A DNA stretch of 64,000 bases from an uncultured Erysipelotrichaceae bacterium. GTDB lineage: Bacteria > Bacillota_I > Bacilli_A > Erysipelotrichales > Erysipelotrichaceae. The notes under the pieces are model-generated. The model ran no database searches and had not been told where the DNA came from. It saw only the letters and a list, made by a program, of their open reading frames with translations. Below, in pieces: positions 23,337-31,001 of the stretch (position 1 is the stretch's first letter; every line of letters starts with the position of its first letter). The position numbers were made by a program, and so were the translations under genes. Where the stretch lies: contig CAIFEQ010000005.1 of NCBI GenBank assembly GCA_903789495.1, positions 34,329 through 98,328 of the forward strand. The letters are read 5' to 3'.

Positions 23337-23900
23337 ATGAAAAAGATTAAGTGGAACTCGCCGGTGATCCTCTGGTTTGCCCTGATCTCCGGCGCTGCGC
23401 TGCTGGCCAGCAAGCTGACCGGCGGTCTGACGAATCAGCTGTTCTTTTCCGTCTACCGCTCCTCGCTCTCGCCGCTGTTCTTCGTGCGTCTCTTCGGCCA
23501 TGTGCTGGGACATGCCAGCCTGGAGCATTATGCCAACAACATGGTGATCTTCCTGCTGGTCGGTCCCCTGCTGGAAGAAAAGTACGGCAGCCGGCAGCTG
23601 CTGTCCATCATTGCCACCGTGGCAGTTGTGACCGGCGTGGTCCATCTGATCCTGCCGGGGAATACCGCTCTGCTGGGAGCCTCGGGCGTGGACTTTGCGT
23701 TCATCCTGCTGGCGTCGGTCACCGGCAGCCGGAAGAACAACGAGATCCCACTGACCCTGATCATCGTGGCAGTGATCTACATCGCCCAGCAGATCTATGC
23801 CGGCGTCACCGTCAGCGACAATGTGTCGCAGCTGACCCACATCATCGGCGGCTCGATCGGCGCTCTGTACGGCATGGCCCTGTCCAGAAGGAAAAACTGA
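23337..23900 (+). CDS. Rhomboid family intramembrane serine protease
   Basis: The 187-residue membrane protein has about six hydrophobic helices. The rhomboid catalytic pair is visible: GASG (serine) in LLGASGVDFAF near residues 118-128 and the histidine in LTHIIGGSIGALYG near 165-178; HASLEHYANNMVIF near 58-71 matches the conserved second-helix HxxxN region. Rhomboids cut membrane proteins within the bilayer. No ribosome-binding site precedes the ATG; the -10 box is 6 nt away. I rejected the upstream in-frame start because it lies ahead of that promoter. Confidence 0.85.
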   Translation: MKKIKWNSPVILWFALISGAALLASKLTGGLTNQLFFSVYRSSLSPLFFVRLFGHVLGHASLEHYANNMVIFLLVGPLLEEKYGSRQLLSIIATVAVVTGVVHLILPGNTALLGASGVDFAFILLASVTGSRKNNEIPLTLIIVAVIYIAQQIYAGVTVSDNVSQLTHIIGGSIGALYGMALSRRKN

Positions 23901-23928
23901 AGATTAAGATTGCCTTTATACAGCTGAC

Positions 23929-23961
23929 GTTCACCTGAAGTTCACATAGCCGACATACATT
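23929..23961 (+). promoter_or_regulatory. PhoP/OmpR-type direct repeat and -10 box before htrA
   Basis: GTTCAC at 23929-23934 and 23940-23945 are 11 bp apart (unit TTCACCTGAAG then TTCACATAGCC). TACATT, a -10-like box, begins 15 nt after the start of the second TTCAC, the same distance as in the VTC promoter region. Confidence 0.55.
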
Positions 23962-24008
23962 GATCCTTGCTTAACCTTAAGAACTCTTGAGGAAGGAGAC
24001 TGAGCAAA

Positions 24009-25244
24009 ATGAGCGAAAACGAAAAGCAGGAAATGCAGGAAAATGTCCAGGAAACCACAATTCCCGAGTCTGCTCCTGTCAGCAGTCCGAAACCGGCACC
24101 GCAGAAGAATCATACGGTGCTGAAGACCCTGCTGGCAGCCGTGATCTGCTTCGGAGCCGGCTACGGCGGCGCTGCCGCTGCGATCAGCCGCAATACGAAT
24201 ACGTCTGCCGCGGCCACTTCGGAGACCACGCAGAGCGCGTCCTCGACGGCGGATTCGGGCAGCACGCAGACCGTGTCCACCTCGGAAGAGGAAGAACTGA
24301 CCATCCGGGAGATCGCTGAAATCGCCGCGCCCTCCGTGGTCGTCATCAACACCACGGTGACCTCGACGACCAGCGGCATCTTCGGGACGGAGAGTTCCAC
24401 CACCAGCCTGGCCGGCAGCGGCGTGATCATTTCCTCGGATGGCTACATCATCACCAACAACCATGTCATCGAAGATGCATCGGAAATCCAGGTCAGCACC
24501 TATGACGGCACGGATTACACCGCCGAGCTGATCGGTACCGATTCCAAGACCGATATCGCGGTGATCAAGATCGATGCCACGGACCTGACGGCCGCAACAA
24601 TCGGTGACTCTTCGGCCATTGCAGTCGGCGATACCGCCGTGGTCATCGGCAACCCGCTGGGCACGCTGGGCGGTACGGTTACCGCCGGCATCATCTCCGC
24701 GACCGATCGGACGGTCACCATCAACAATGAGGAGATGGATCTGATCCAGACCGATGCGAGCATCAACTCCGGCAACTCCGGCGGCGGTCTGTTCAACGGC
24801 AAAGGCGAGCTGATCGGCATTGTCAATGCCAAGGACTCCGGCGTGACCAGTTCCGGCACGATCATCGAGGGTCTGGGCTTCGCCATCCCGATCAATACCG
24901 CCTATGATGTCGCCCAGCAGCTGATCGAAAACGGCTATGTGACCGACCGGGCCACCATCGGGGTGACCCTGCAGACGCTGACGCAGGACTACAACGGCTA
25001 TCAGGCCGGTGTCTACATTGCAGGCATCACCGAAGGCGGCGCTGCGGAAGCGGCCGGCCTGCAGGTCGGCGACCGGATCATTGCCATCGATGGCAATGAG
25101 GTCAGTTCCTATACCGAGATCTCCTCTTATCTGAAGACCAAGGCAGTCGGCGACCAGATCACGATCACCGTGGTCCGGGACGGGGAACAGCTGGACTACA
25201 CCCTGACACTGACAGCACCGATCGTAACCAGCAACAGTAACTGA
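24009..25244 (+). CDS. HtrA/DegP-type serine protease with PDZ domain
   Basis: The 411-residue protein is a membrane-anchored quality-control protease of the cell surface. A cytosolic, charged N terminus is followed by one transmembrane helix (about residues 37-60) and a Ser/Thr-rich linker. The trypsin-like domain carries the triad His in ITNNHVIEDA near 150-160, Asp in SKTDIAVIKID near 180-190, and Ser in NSGNSGGGLFNG near 255-266. One C-terminal PDZ domain has YIAGITEGGAAEAAGLQVGDRIIAIDG near 336-362. AGGAAGGAG precedes the ATG. The upstream direct repeats suggest control by an envelope-sensing two-component system. Confidence 0.93.
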   Translation: MSENEKQEMQENVQETTIPESAPVSSPKPAPQKNHTVLKTLLAAVICFGAGYGGAAAAISRNTNTSAAATSETTQSASSTADSGSTQTVSTSEEEELTIREIAEIAAPSVVVINTTVTSTTSGIFGTESSTTSLAGSGVIISSDGYIITNNHVIEDASEIQVSTYDGTDYTAELIGTDSKTDIAVIKIDATDLTAATIGDSSAIAVGDTAVVIGNPLGTLGGTVTAGIISATDRTVTINNEEMDLIQTDASINSGNSGGGLFNGKGELIGIVNAKDSGVTSSGTIIEGLGFAIPINTAYDVAQQLIENGYVTDRATIGVTLQTLTQDYNGYQAGVYIAGITEGGAAEAAGLQVGDRIIAIDGNEVSSYTEISSYLKTKAVGDQITITVVRDGEQLDYTLTLTAPIVTSNSN

Positions 25245-25260
25245 TACTGATTCCGAAGGA

Positions 25261-25303
25261 AAAGCGGGAAGTACTGATCCGCTCAGGACTTTCCCGCTTT
25301 TTT
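25261..25303. terminator. Bidirectional terminator after htrA
   Basis: AAAGCGGGAA (25261-25270) pairs perfectly with TTCCCGCTTT (25291-25300), followed by TTT. The stop of the converging small membrane protein gene lies in the loop. Confidence 0.8.
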
Positions 25304-25480
25304 CGTGTTTTCCCGCGGTTTCTTTTCCGGCCAGGCGCCGCGCACCAGCAGGATCAGGGCGATGAGAATCAGGGCCAGACTCAGCCAGTACGGCAGATCC
25401 GGCATCAGCCGTTTCAGCAGCAGATACAGCAGATACAGGCCGACGCCGACAATGACGTCGATTTTCTTTTCCCGTTTCAT
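25283..25480 (-). CDS. Small two-helix membrane protein
   Basis: The 65-residue protein has a basic N terminus (MKREKK), two hydrophobic stretches (VIVGVGLYLLYLLL and WLSLALILIALILLV) and a basic tail. I do not recognise a family. Its ATG overlaps the end of the SGNH hydrolase gene by 4 nt, so it is probably translated with it and may be a membrane partner. Confidence 0.65.
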   Translation of the reverse strand: MKREKKIDVIVGVGLYLLYLLLKRLMPDLPYWLSLALILIALILLVRGAWPEKKPRENTKKAGKS

Positions 25481-26796
25481 TCCGTAACCTCCTCTTCCGT
25501 GGTCTGCACTTCCTCCTGCTCAGCAATGCTCTCCGCCGCGGCAGTGGTCGCGGCCGGTGTTTCCGTGGCGGCTGCCGGCGGATCGGTGGCCGCCGGCGCT
25601 TCCGTCGTCGGCGCTGCTGTCGGGCTCGGCGTGGCGGTTTCTGCCGCAGCCGAAGTGGCAGGAGCGCTGGTTTCCGGGGCTGCCGTGGTGGCCTCTGCGG
25701 TCGGCGAAACGGTCGGTGATGTGGCAGGCGTCGGGGAAGCCGTCGCCGTGGCCGTCGGCGTCACGATCGGGGATGCGCTCGGCGTCGAAGAAGCCGTCGC
25801 CGTGGCTGTCGGGGTCGAGGCGTTTTCTTGCGCATTGTCGCTGGTACTGACGTCTTCTGTAAACTCCGAATCGGTCAGCGGGTTGATCTGGATCAGCCCG
25901 TCCGGCACGCCGATGATGGTCGGAATGTCTGCCAGCGGTTTGGGCCGGTCATCCTCGGTGATACAGGCATGCGTGCGGATGCAGGCAAACAGAGCCTGCA
26001 GCCCTTCCTGGGCCAGATGCAGTCCGTCACCGGCCATATAGCCGTTCCGGGCAAAGCCGGTCTCTTCATCCTTCAGCGCCTCGGCCGAGTTCAGATACTT
26101 CCAGTCATTGTCCTGACACATCTGGGCAATGGCTTTGTTATAGGCATCGATCTGCGTCATGGTCACATTCGGATAGCTCCGCTTCTGGGCGACAGGCGGA
26201 ATGGAATTGACGATGATGTCGACAGAGGGATAGGCGTCGACAATGGCCTGAATCTGTTTTTCATAGCGGGCAATGAAGGAGGTGGCATCGGTGGAAGAAC
26301 CATACAGATTGTTGGTGCCGAAGGTGATGATCACCCGTTCCGGCTGCAGGATCTGCACGGCTTCCGGCATGGTATAAAGGCCGGTGGAGAACTCCATGCA
26401 TTCAAGGGTGCTGATGGCATCAATGCCCATGCCCACAACTCCGATGGTATTCTCCTTGCCCGTAAAGGTTTCCTCCGTATCCGGATCCAGGATCCGCATG
26501 AACCGGGCGGTATTGGAATCTCCGAGGAACAGGGTGCTGTCCACATAGTCCTGACCGGCATCTTCCGTCAGTGCCAGCACGGTATTGCCATACTGCGAAA
26601 CATCCAGCACCCCGGCACTGGCATCATAGTCCTCATCACTGATGATGCTGGCTGAGGCACTCGCAGCGGGCTGGGCGGAAGAATGCTGTGAGGCAAAGCG
26701 CACACACAGCGAAACGATCAGTACCGCCGCCAGCCCCAGCAGGGCCATGCTGGCTGGCTTGATGATGATGTTTTTCCCCCGGACGCGGATCTTCAT
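25477..26796 (-). CDS. Membrane-anchored SGNH/GDSL hydrolase with Thr/Ala/Pro-rich tail
   Basis: The 439-residue protein has an N-terminal transmembrane anchor (about residues 15-33). Its SGNH hydrolase domain shows GDSN near 93-96 (block I, catalytic Ser), GTNNLYG near 157-163 (block III, Asn) and DGLHLAQEG near 253-261 (Asp/His). Enzymes of this type often remove acetyl groups from cell-wall polymers. The last 130 or so residues are low-complexity Thr/Ala/Pro/Ser followed by a Glu-rich end, which looks like a wall-spanning or glycosylated stalk placed unusually at the C terminus. It is coupled to the small membrane protein gene downstream. Confidence 0.82.
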   Translation of the reverse strand: MKIRVRGKNIIIKPASMALLGLAAVLIVSLCVRFASQHSSAQPAASASASIISDEDYDASAGVLDVSQYGNTVLALTEDAGQDYVDSTLFLGDSNTARFMRILDPDTEETFTGKENTIGVVGMGIDAISTLECMEFSTGLYTMPEAVQILQPERVIITFGTNNLYGSSTDATSFIARYEKQIQAIVDAYPSVDIIVNSIPPVAQKRSYPNVTMTQIDAYNKAIAQMCQDNDWKYLNSAEALKDEETGFARNGYMAGDGLHLAQEGLQALFACIRTHACITEDDRPKPLADIPTIIGVPDGLIQINPLTDSEFTEDVSTSDNAQENASTPTATATASSTPSASPIVTPTATATASPTPATSPTVSPTAEATTAAPETSAPATSAAAETATPSPTAAPTTEAPAATDPPAAATETPAATTAAAESIAEQEEVQTTEEEVTE

Positions 26797-26849
26797 GCCT
26801 TCATTTTAGCGTACCGGCATACGGATGGGAAATCCGTAAAGTACAGGTA

Positions 26850-26877
26850 TTGAATCTTTTCCTGATTGTTATAAAAT
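26850..26877 (+). promoter_or_regulatory. Promoter of the Sel1 gene, likely leaderless
   Basis: TTGAAT (26850-26855) and TAAAAT (26872-26877) are 16 bp apart; the ATG at 26886 follows 8 nt after the -10 box, and no ribosome-binding site is visible. Confidence 0.5.
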
Positions 26878-26885
26878 ACGGACAA

Positions 26886-27518
26886 ATGACAGAAACCAGA
26901 AAAGAAAACGCAGAACAGAAACACCAGCAGATCAACTATGAAGGCGATGCCCTCAAAGTCATCGGGGATGCCTTTTACCGCGGCATCGGAATGACCGCCG
27001 ATTACCGGCAGGCCTTCCGCTACTACCGCAAAGCCTGGGAGTCCGGCGGCAACGTCCGGGCCCTGGCCATGATGGGAATCTGCTACGAACTTGGCCGCGG
27101 TACAGCCAGGGATCTGCGTCAGGCCAAGCAGTGCTATGAACAGGCCAGCGAACATGATGATGTCCTGGCGACGGTCCGGCTTGGCGATCTGTACTGGAAC
27201 GGCGCCGAGGGCATGCTGATGAAGGATCAGACAGCGGCTTCTGAATTCTATCTGGATGCGCTGGAGGAACTGGACCGGGAAGACGGCGGCTGGTATGCAC
27301 CGGATGTCTTCATGCGCATCGGCCGATGCCTGGAAAACGGGGTCGGTGCCGCCCGGGATGCCCAGAAAGCGTGTGTCTTCTATGAAAATGCGGCCGAAGG
27401 TTTCGCCAACCGCATCGAGCAGGGTGATATTGCCTGCGAAAGCAGTCTGGAAGAAGCCGAAACCCGGGCTGAGGAGTGCCGCAAAGCCGTCCGAAAAACC
27501 GAAGAGGCAGATCAGTAA
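26886..27518 (+). CDS. Sel1-repeat (TPR-like) protein
   Basis: The 210-residue protein is made of Sel1-like helical repeats, for example DYRQAFRYYRKAWESGGNVRALAMMGICYELGRGTARD near residues 39-76, AKQCYEQASEHDDVLATVRLGDLYWNG, and AQKACVFYENAAEG. Such repeats bind other proteins. It lacks a signal peptide. I chose 26886 (ATG) over an in-frame TTG at 26850 because that TTG is part of the -35 box. No enzyme activity is expected. Confidence 0.8.
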   Translation: MTETRKENAEQKHQQINYEGDALKVIGDAFYRGIGMTADYRQAFRYYRKAWESGGNVRALAMMGICYELGRGTARDLRQAKQCYEQASEHDDVLATVRLGDLYWNGAEGMLMKDQTAASEFYLDALEELDREDGGWYAPDVFMRIGRCLENGVGAARDAQKACVFYENAAEGFANRIEQGDIACESSLEEAETRAEECRKAVRKTEEADQ

Positions 27519-27528
27519 AAGACAGAAG

Positions 27529-27573
27529 CTGCAGAAAACCTGCTCATGGTAACGAGGTTCTTCTGCAGTTTTT
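27529..27573. terminator. Terminator after the Sel1 gene
   Basis: CTGCAGAA (27529-27536) pairs with TTCTGCAG (27561-27568), extended by ACC/GGT, and TTTTT follows. It also borders the converging regulator gene. Confidence 0.75.
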
Positions 27574-29132
27574 CATTCTGCCCTTTCCGTAATGTCCGGA
27601 CGGACCTGTCCGTCCTTTTCTTCTTCCAGCATCCGCAGGATCAGCTGGCAGTACAGACGCTCGTCCTCTGTTTCCAGCCGCGTGCCGAGCAGCTGGTAGA
27701 TGTGTTCCATCCGTTCTTCCAGCGTGGACCGGTGCAGATAGAGTTCCCGGGCGCAGCGCGAGACATTCATCTGATTCTTCAGAAAGCACTGCAGGGTCTG
27801 CCGGTAGCTGATCTTTTTGTTTCGGTCGTGCTCCAGCAGGCGTTTCATGCCTTCGGTGCAGAGATCGGCTGCCGTGAATCCTCCGGCTGCACATGCCAGC
27901 ATGTAATCCAGCCGGATGGTTTCAAAGCGAAAGACGGTTTCCTGCCCGCGGGAGGACAGCGGTCCCCTTTCCACGGCGCAGACCGCCTTGCGGTAAGCCG
28001 TGCGTACTTCCCAGAGATCTTCAAAGGGATCGCTGACGCCGATCAGAAAACCGATTTTCTGCACCGTCGGGATGATCCGCTGCAGCACATCCTCCAGCCT
28101 GTTCTGCTCCCCTGCCGGCAGAATCATCACGATTCTTTCCTGAAACAGCAGAAGCAGGGCTTCCGGCACCAGATCGTGCAGGGTTGAAATCAGGTAATCC
28201 GGATTGACCACCGGCTTCTGTTCCCGGTCCGTCACGGCCAGGCATACCCAGCGGTCCGGATCGGATGTCAGGTTCAGGCTGTCCCGCATCGCCTGATGCA
28301 GAAGTTCATGGCTGACTTTCTGGCCTTCCAGCAGTGCCGTGATGGCGCGTCTTGCCGGTGCGGTGCGGCGTTCTTCTTCGCCGGAGAGGGCCTCCATGGC
28401 CCGCTGCACATAGGCGGCCAGATACGAAAGCAGCGAATAGGCAGTGCGGGTGAACCTGGTGCAGTCCTCCGTCATGGACAGGCAGCCGGCAAACTGATTC
28501 CGACGGTAGAAATTGATGCCATAGACGCGGCTGCAGCCCGGATCATGCAGCAGGAAAGTCTGACCGCCGAAGCTGTTTCTTTCCTCCATGATGTGCATGC
28601 GGTCGATATATTCCGGAGGAATGCTGCGGCCGCGGTAGAGCTGCCAGGGATGCTCCGGATGATCCTGCTCAGGCAGAACCGCACCCAGCAGATCCATATG
28701 CGCATTGACGACCGACATGGGATTGCCGATGAAGGGAGCGCTTGCCAGCAGGAACTCTTCCACATCTGCGCCTTCCGTGAGAAGATTCTGCAGCGTTTCT
28801 TCCCAGGCCTGGTATTTGAGAAAGACCGCCTGCAGGAGATTGAACGCTCTGCCGGCAGGCTGAGGTTTCGCAAAAGCGAGGACCGGACGGCCGGCTGTTT
28901 TCCAGACCGGAGGAATTTCCCCGCCGTTCAGGACCGGCAGACATCCGGCAGGCAGTTCCTGCGGTGCCGGCATGGTTCCAGAAACCAGCAGGACGCAGTG
29001 GTCCGGCATGTCCTGTCCGGCTTCAAACAGAGCCGCCGCCCGCAGATTCCTCTCATCCGGCAGCCGGCCGCTGCAGCGGACCTCTTCCTGCTGCAGAAGT
29101 TCCTGGCAGATCAGATGTGCACTCAGTTTCAT
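27573..29132 (-). CDS. PucR/CdaR-type transcriptional regulator
   Basis: The 519-residue protein ends with the PucR-type helix-turn-helix: QTLQCFLKNQMNVSRCARELYLHRSTLEERMEHIYQLLG in outline near residues 450-488. Ahead of it is a GGDEF-like/CdaR middle region (VCLAVTDREQKP, VMILPAGEQN, FLIGVSDPFEDLWEVRTAYRKA). The N-terminal 250 residues are probably sensory. It is divergent from the SDR-VOC pair and probably controls it; PucR-type proteins often sense purines, amino acids or aromatic compounds. That target is inferred from position alone. Confidence 0.8.
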   Translation of the reverse strand: MKLSAHLICQELLQQEEVRCSGRLPDERNLRAAALFEAGQDMPDHCVLLVSGTMPAPQELPAGCLPVLNGGEIPPVWKTAGRPVLAFAKPQPAGRAFNLLQAVFLKYQAWEETLQNLLTEGADVEEFLLASAPFIGNPMSVVNAHMDLLGAVLPEQDHPEHPWQLYRGRSIPPEYIDRMHIMEERNSFGGQTFLLHDPGCSRVYGINFYRRNQFAGCLSMTEDCTRFTRTAYSLLSYLAAYVQRAMEALSGEEERRTAPARRAITALLEGQKVSHELLHQAMRDSLNLTSDPDRWVCLAVTDREQKPVVNPDYLISTLHDLVPEALLLLFQERIVMILPAGEQNRLEDVLQRIIPTVQKIGFLIGVSDPFEDLWEVRTAYRKAVCAVERGPLSSRGQETVFRFETIRLDYMLACAAGGFTAADLCTEGMKRLLEHDRNKKISYRQTLQCFLKNQMNVSRCARELYLHRSTLEERMEHIYQLLGTRLETEDERLYCQLILRMLEEEKDGQVRPDITERAE

Positions 29133-29398
29133 ACCGTTCTTCCTTTACCCCTTTTTTCTGCGGGGTTCTGAGGTCATAATACCTGCTTTTGCAGGATTTC
29201 AGAAGCCTTGGCTGGAAATTATCATGAAAGCAGCAGCCGCTGCTCAGGCAGCAGACTGGCCCTGTTTCCGGACCAAACCGCCGGATGAGTGAAAGATCCG
29301 CTCTTAAAAGCACAGACAGTATGCCGCAGATCCGCGGGTATTTCATGGGTTCTTCCGGCGGGAAGTCCGGAATGCAGGCAGAAAGGAAGAAAACGGAT

Positions 29399-30301
29399 AT
29401 GTTTATTTTCAAGGATCAGCCGGCCCTGGTTACGGGCGGCGCCAGCGGCATCGGACTCGCCATTGCCAGAGCACTGGGCGAAAAAGGATGCAAGGTTGTC
29501 ATCGCCGACTACGATGAAGAGGCACTGAAGACCGTCAGCGACGGTTTTCCCGGCACTCTGATGACCATCAAGCTGGATGTCCGCGACCGGGAAGGCTGGA
29601 AAGCCGCCAAGGAAAAGATTGAAGCAGAATTCGGCCCCCTTGCCATCCTGGTCAACAATGCCGGTGTCATGGACAAACCGGGGCTGGCGATGTCCAAGTC
29701 AGGTCTGGTCGATTATTCGTTTGAACAGTGGGACCGCATGATTGCCATCAACCTGACCGGTGCCGCCAACGGCATCATGACCTTCGGCGGCGGAATGCGC
29801 GACCGGCAGTTCGGCCACATCGTCAATACCTGCTCAACGCAGGGCCTGATCCCGACAGCCGGCGTGCTCGGCTACTCGGTTGCGAAGAACGGCCTGGTTG
29901 CCCTGGGCGAAGCACTGCGGGATGAACTGGCCCCCAGCCACGTCGGTGTCACCAACCTGGTGCCGGGCGTAGTCGCTACGCATCTGGCCTGGAACGAGCT
30001 GAAGCAGGAAGGCGTGGAAATGCCGAAGTTCACCCTGCCCGGCGGCATGGATCCGGCGGATGTTGCCGCCATGGTCATCGACGGCATTGAAAACAACAAG
30101 CCGTTTGTCATCACCCATGGCGAATATGCTCCGTACTACAACGAGCGCGTCCTGCGCATCCAGGCAGCCTTTGCCGAAACGCCGGTCAGCGCCAGCTATG
30201 ATCCGACCAAGCCTCTTGCTGGTACACGGGAATGGGCGGCCGGTGAGCTGAAGAAGGAACAGATGGAAGCTGCCGCAGCGGCAGAAAAGAAGGATGCCTG
30301 A
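29399..30301 (+). CDS. Short-chain dehydrogenase/reductase
   Basis: The 300-residue protein is a classical SDR with a Rossmann fold: the nucleotide motif TGGASGIG near residues 12-19, acidic Asp in VIADYD near 36-41 (favouring NAD), NNAG near 88-91, and the catalytic YSVAK near 159-163 preceded by the serine in NTCSTQG. It is longer than the 250-residue norm, with an extension rich in Ala/Glu/Lys at the end. I chose 29399 because GGAAG lies upstream; the longer frame has no site. The next gene starts on its stop codon. Confidence 0.85.
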   Translation: MFIFKDQPALVTGGASGIGLAIARALGEKGCKVVIADYDEEALKTVSDGFPGTLMTIKLDVRDREGWKAAKEKIEAEFGPLAILVNNAGVMDKPGLAMSKSGLVDYSFEQWDRMIAINLTGAANGIMTFGGGMRDRQFGHIVNTCSTQGLIPTAGVLGYSVAKNGLVALGEALRDELAPSHVGVTNLVPGVVATHLAWNELKQEGVEMPKFTLPGGMDPADVAAMVIDGIENNKPFVITHGEYAPYYNERVLRIQAAFAETPVSASYDPTKPLAGTREWAAGELKKEQMEAAAAAEKKDA

Positions 30302-30852
30302 TGGTTGACGCCAGCCGTGTCATCAATCCGGCCAGCCTGCCGGAATCCCTGTGGCTGGGAAAAATCCCGGTCGTCATGGTGCATCACATTCATGTGCTGG
30401 TCAGTGATCTGCAAGAAGTCCGCCAGACCATCGAAGCCATGCCGGGCGTGGAAAAGGCTGAACTGCACGATGTGCAGGCCTTCAACGGCGAACTGGCCCT
30501 GATGGTCTATGCCAGGCCGGTCAGCGTGGAATTCATCCAGGTGGTCAATCCGGAAATCGGCAATGCCCGCCTCATCAAAGATGAACCACTCGGTTTCAAT
30601 GCCCTCGACTTCCTGGTCAAAGACCGCGATGCGGCCGTCAATGCCGCAAAAGAGGCAGGTTTCATTCTGACGGGTGAGATGGTCATCTACGGCTGCCGGG
30701 AAATCTGGATGCGTCATCCCGGTCTGAATCTGAACGTCGAATTCATGACCATGCCGCCGGCTGGTTATGTGCCGGGAACAGATCCGGAAAAGGACAAGGC
30801 CAAAGTCTGGATCTACGGTCTGGACGGAACCGAAAACCTGTATTTCGAATAG
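30301..30852 (+). CDS. VOC (glyoxalase/dioxygenase) superfamily protein
   Basis: The 183-residue protein shows vicinal-oxygen-chelate layout: VVMVHHIHVLVSDLQEVRQTIEAMPG near residues 24-49, LGFNALDFLVKDRDAAVNAAKEAGF near 97-121, and a glutamate-containing NLNVEFMTMP near the end. The histidine, glutamate and other metal ligands are plausible but not all certain. The gene overlaps the SDR stop (TGATG), so the two act together, perhaps on one small oxygenated compound. Confidence 0.75.
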   Translation: MVDASRVINPASLPESLWLGKIPVVMVHHIHVLVSDLQEVRQTIEAMPGVEKAELHDVQAFNGELALMVYARPVSVEFIQVVNPEIGNARLIKDEPLGFNALDFLVKDRDAAVNAAKEAGFILTGEMVIYGCREIWMRHPGLNLNVEFMTMPPAGYVPGTDPEKDKAKVWIYGLDGTENLYFE

Positions 30853-30948
30853 ATACTGTCCTGTTGCCTATCATGTAGCCTCCAGTTTCAAAGAAGACCC
30901 GGGTGCTGCCGGATCTTCATGCATGGCATCCTTGTGTCCATGCAGCAG

Positions 30949-30985
30949 ATAAATCCTGAAATTTCTTCAGGATTTATTTGTTTTC
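30949..30985. terminator. Terminator after the SDR-VOC pair
   Basis: ATAAATCCTGAA (30949-30960) and TTCAGGATTTAT (30966-30977) form a perfect 12-bp stem with a 5-nt loop, followed by TTGTTTTC. It also faces the end of the LarA-like gene. Confidence 0.8.
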
Positions 30986-31001
30986 TGCATGGTATGGTCT
31001 G

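Noticed and set aside
23931-25526. 531-codon open frame on the minus strand
   Set aside because: It is the shadow of htrA; the protein is Asp/Gly/Arg-rich without domains.
25499-26041. 180-codon Val/Ala/Gly-repeat protein on the plus strand
   Set aside because: It is the mirror of the Thr/Ala/Pro-rich tail of the SGNH hydrolase; low complexity explains its openness.
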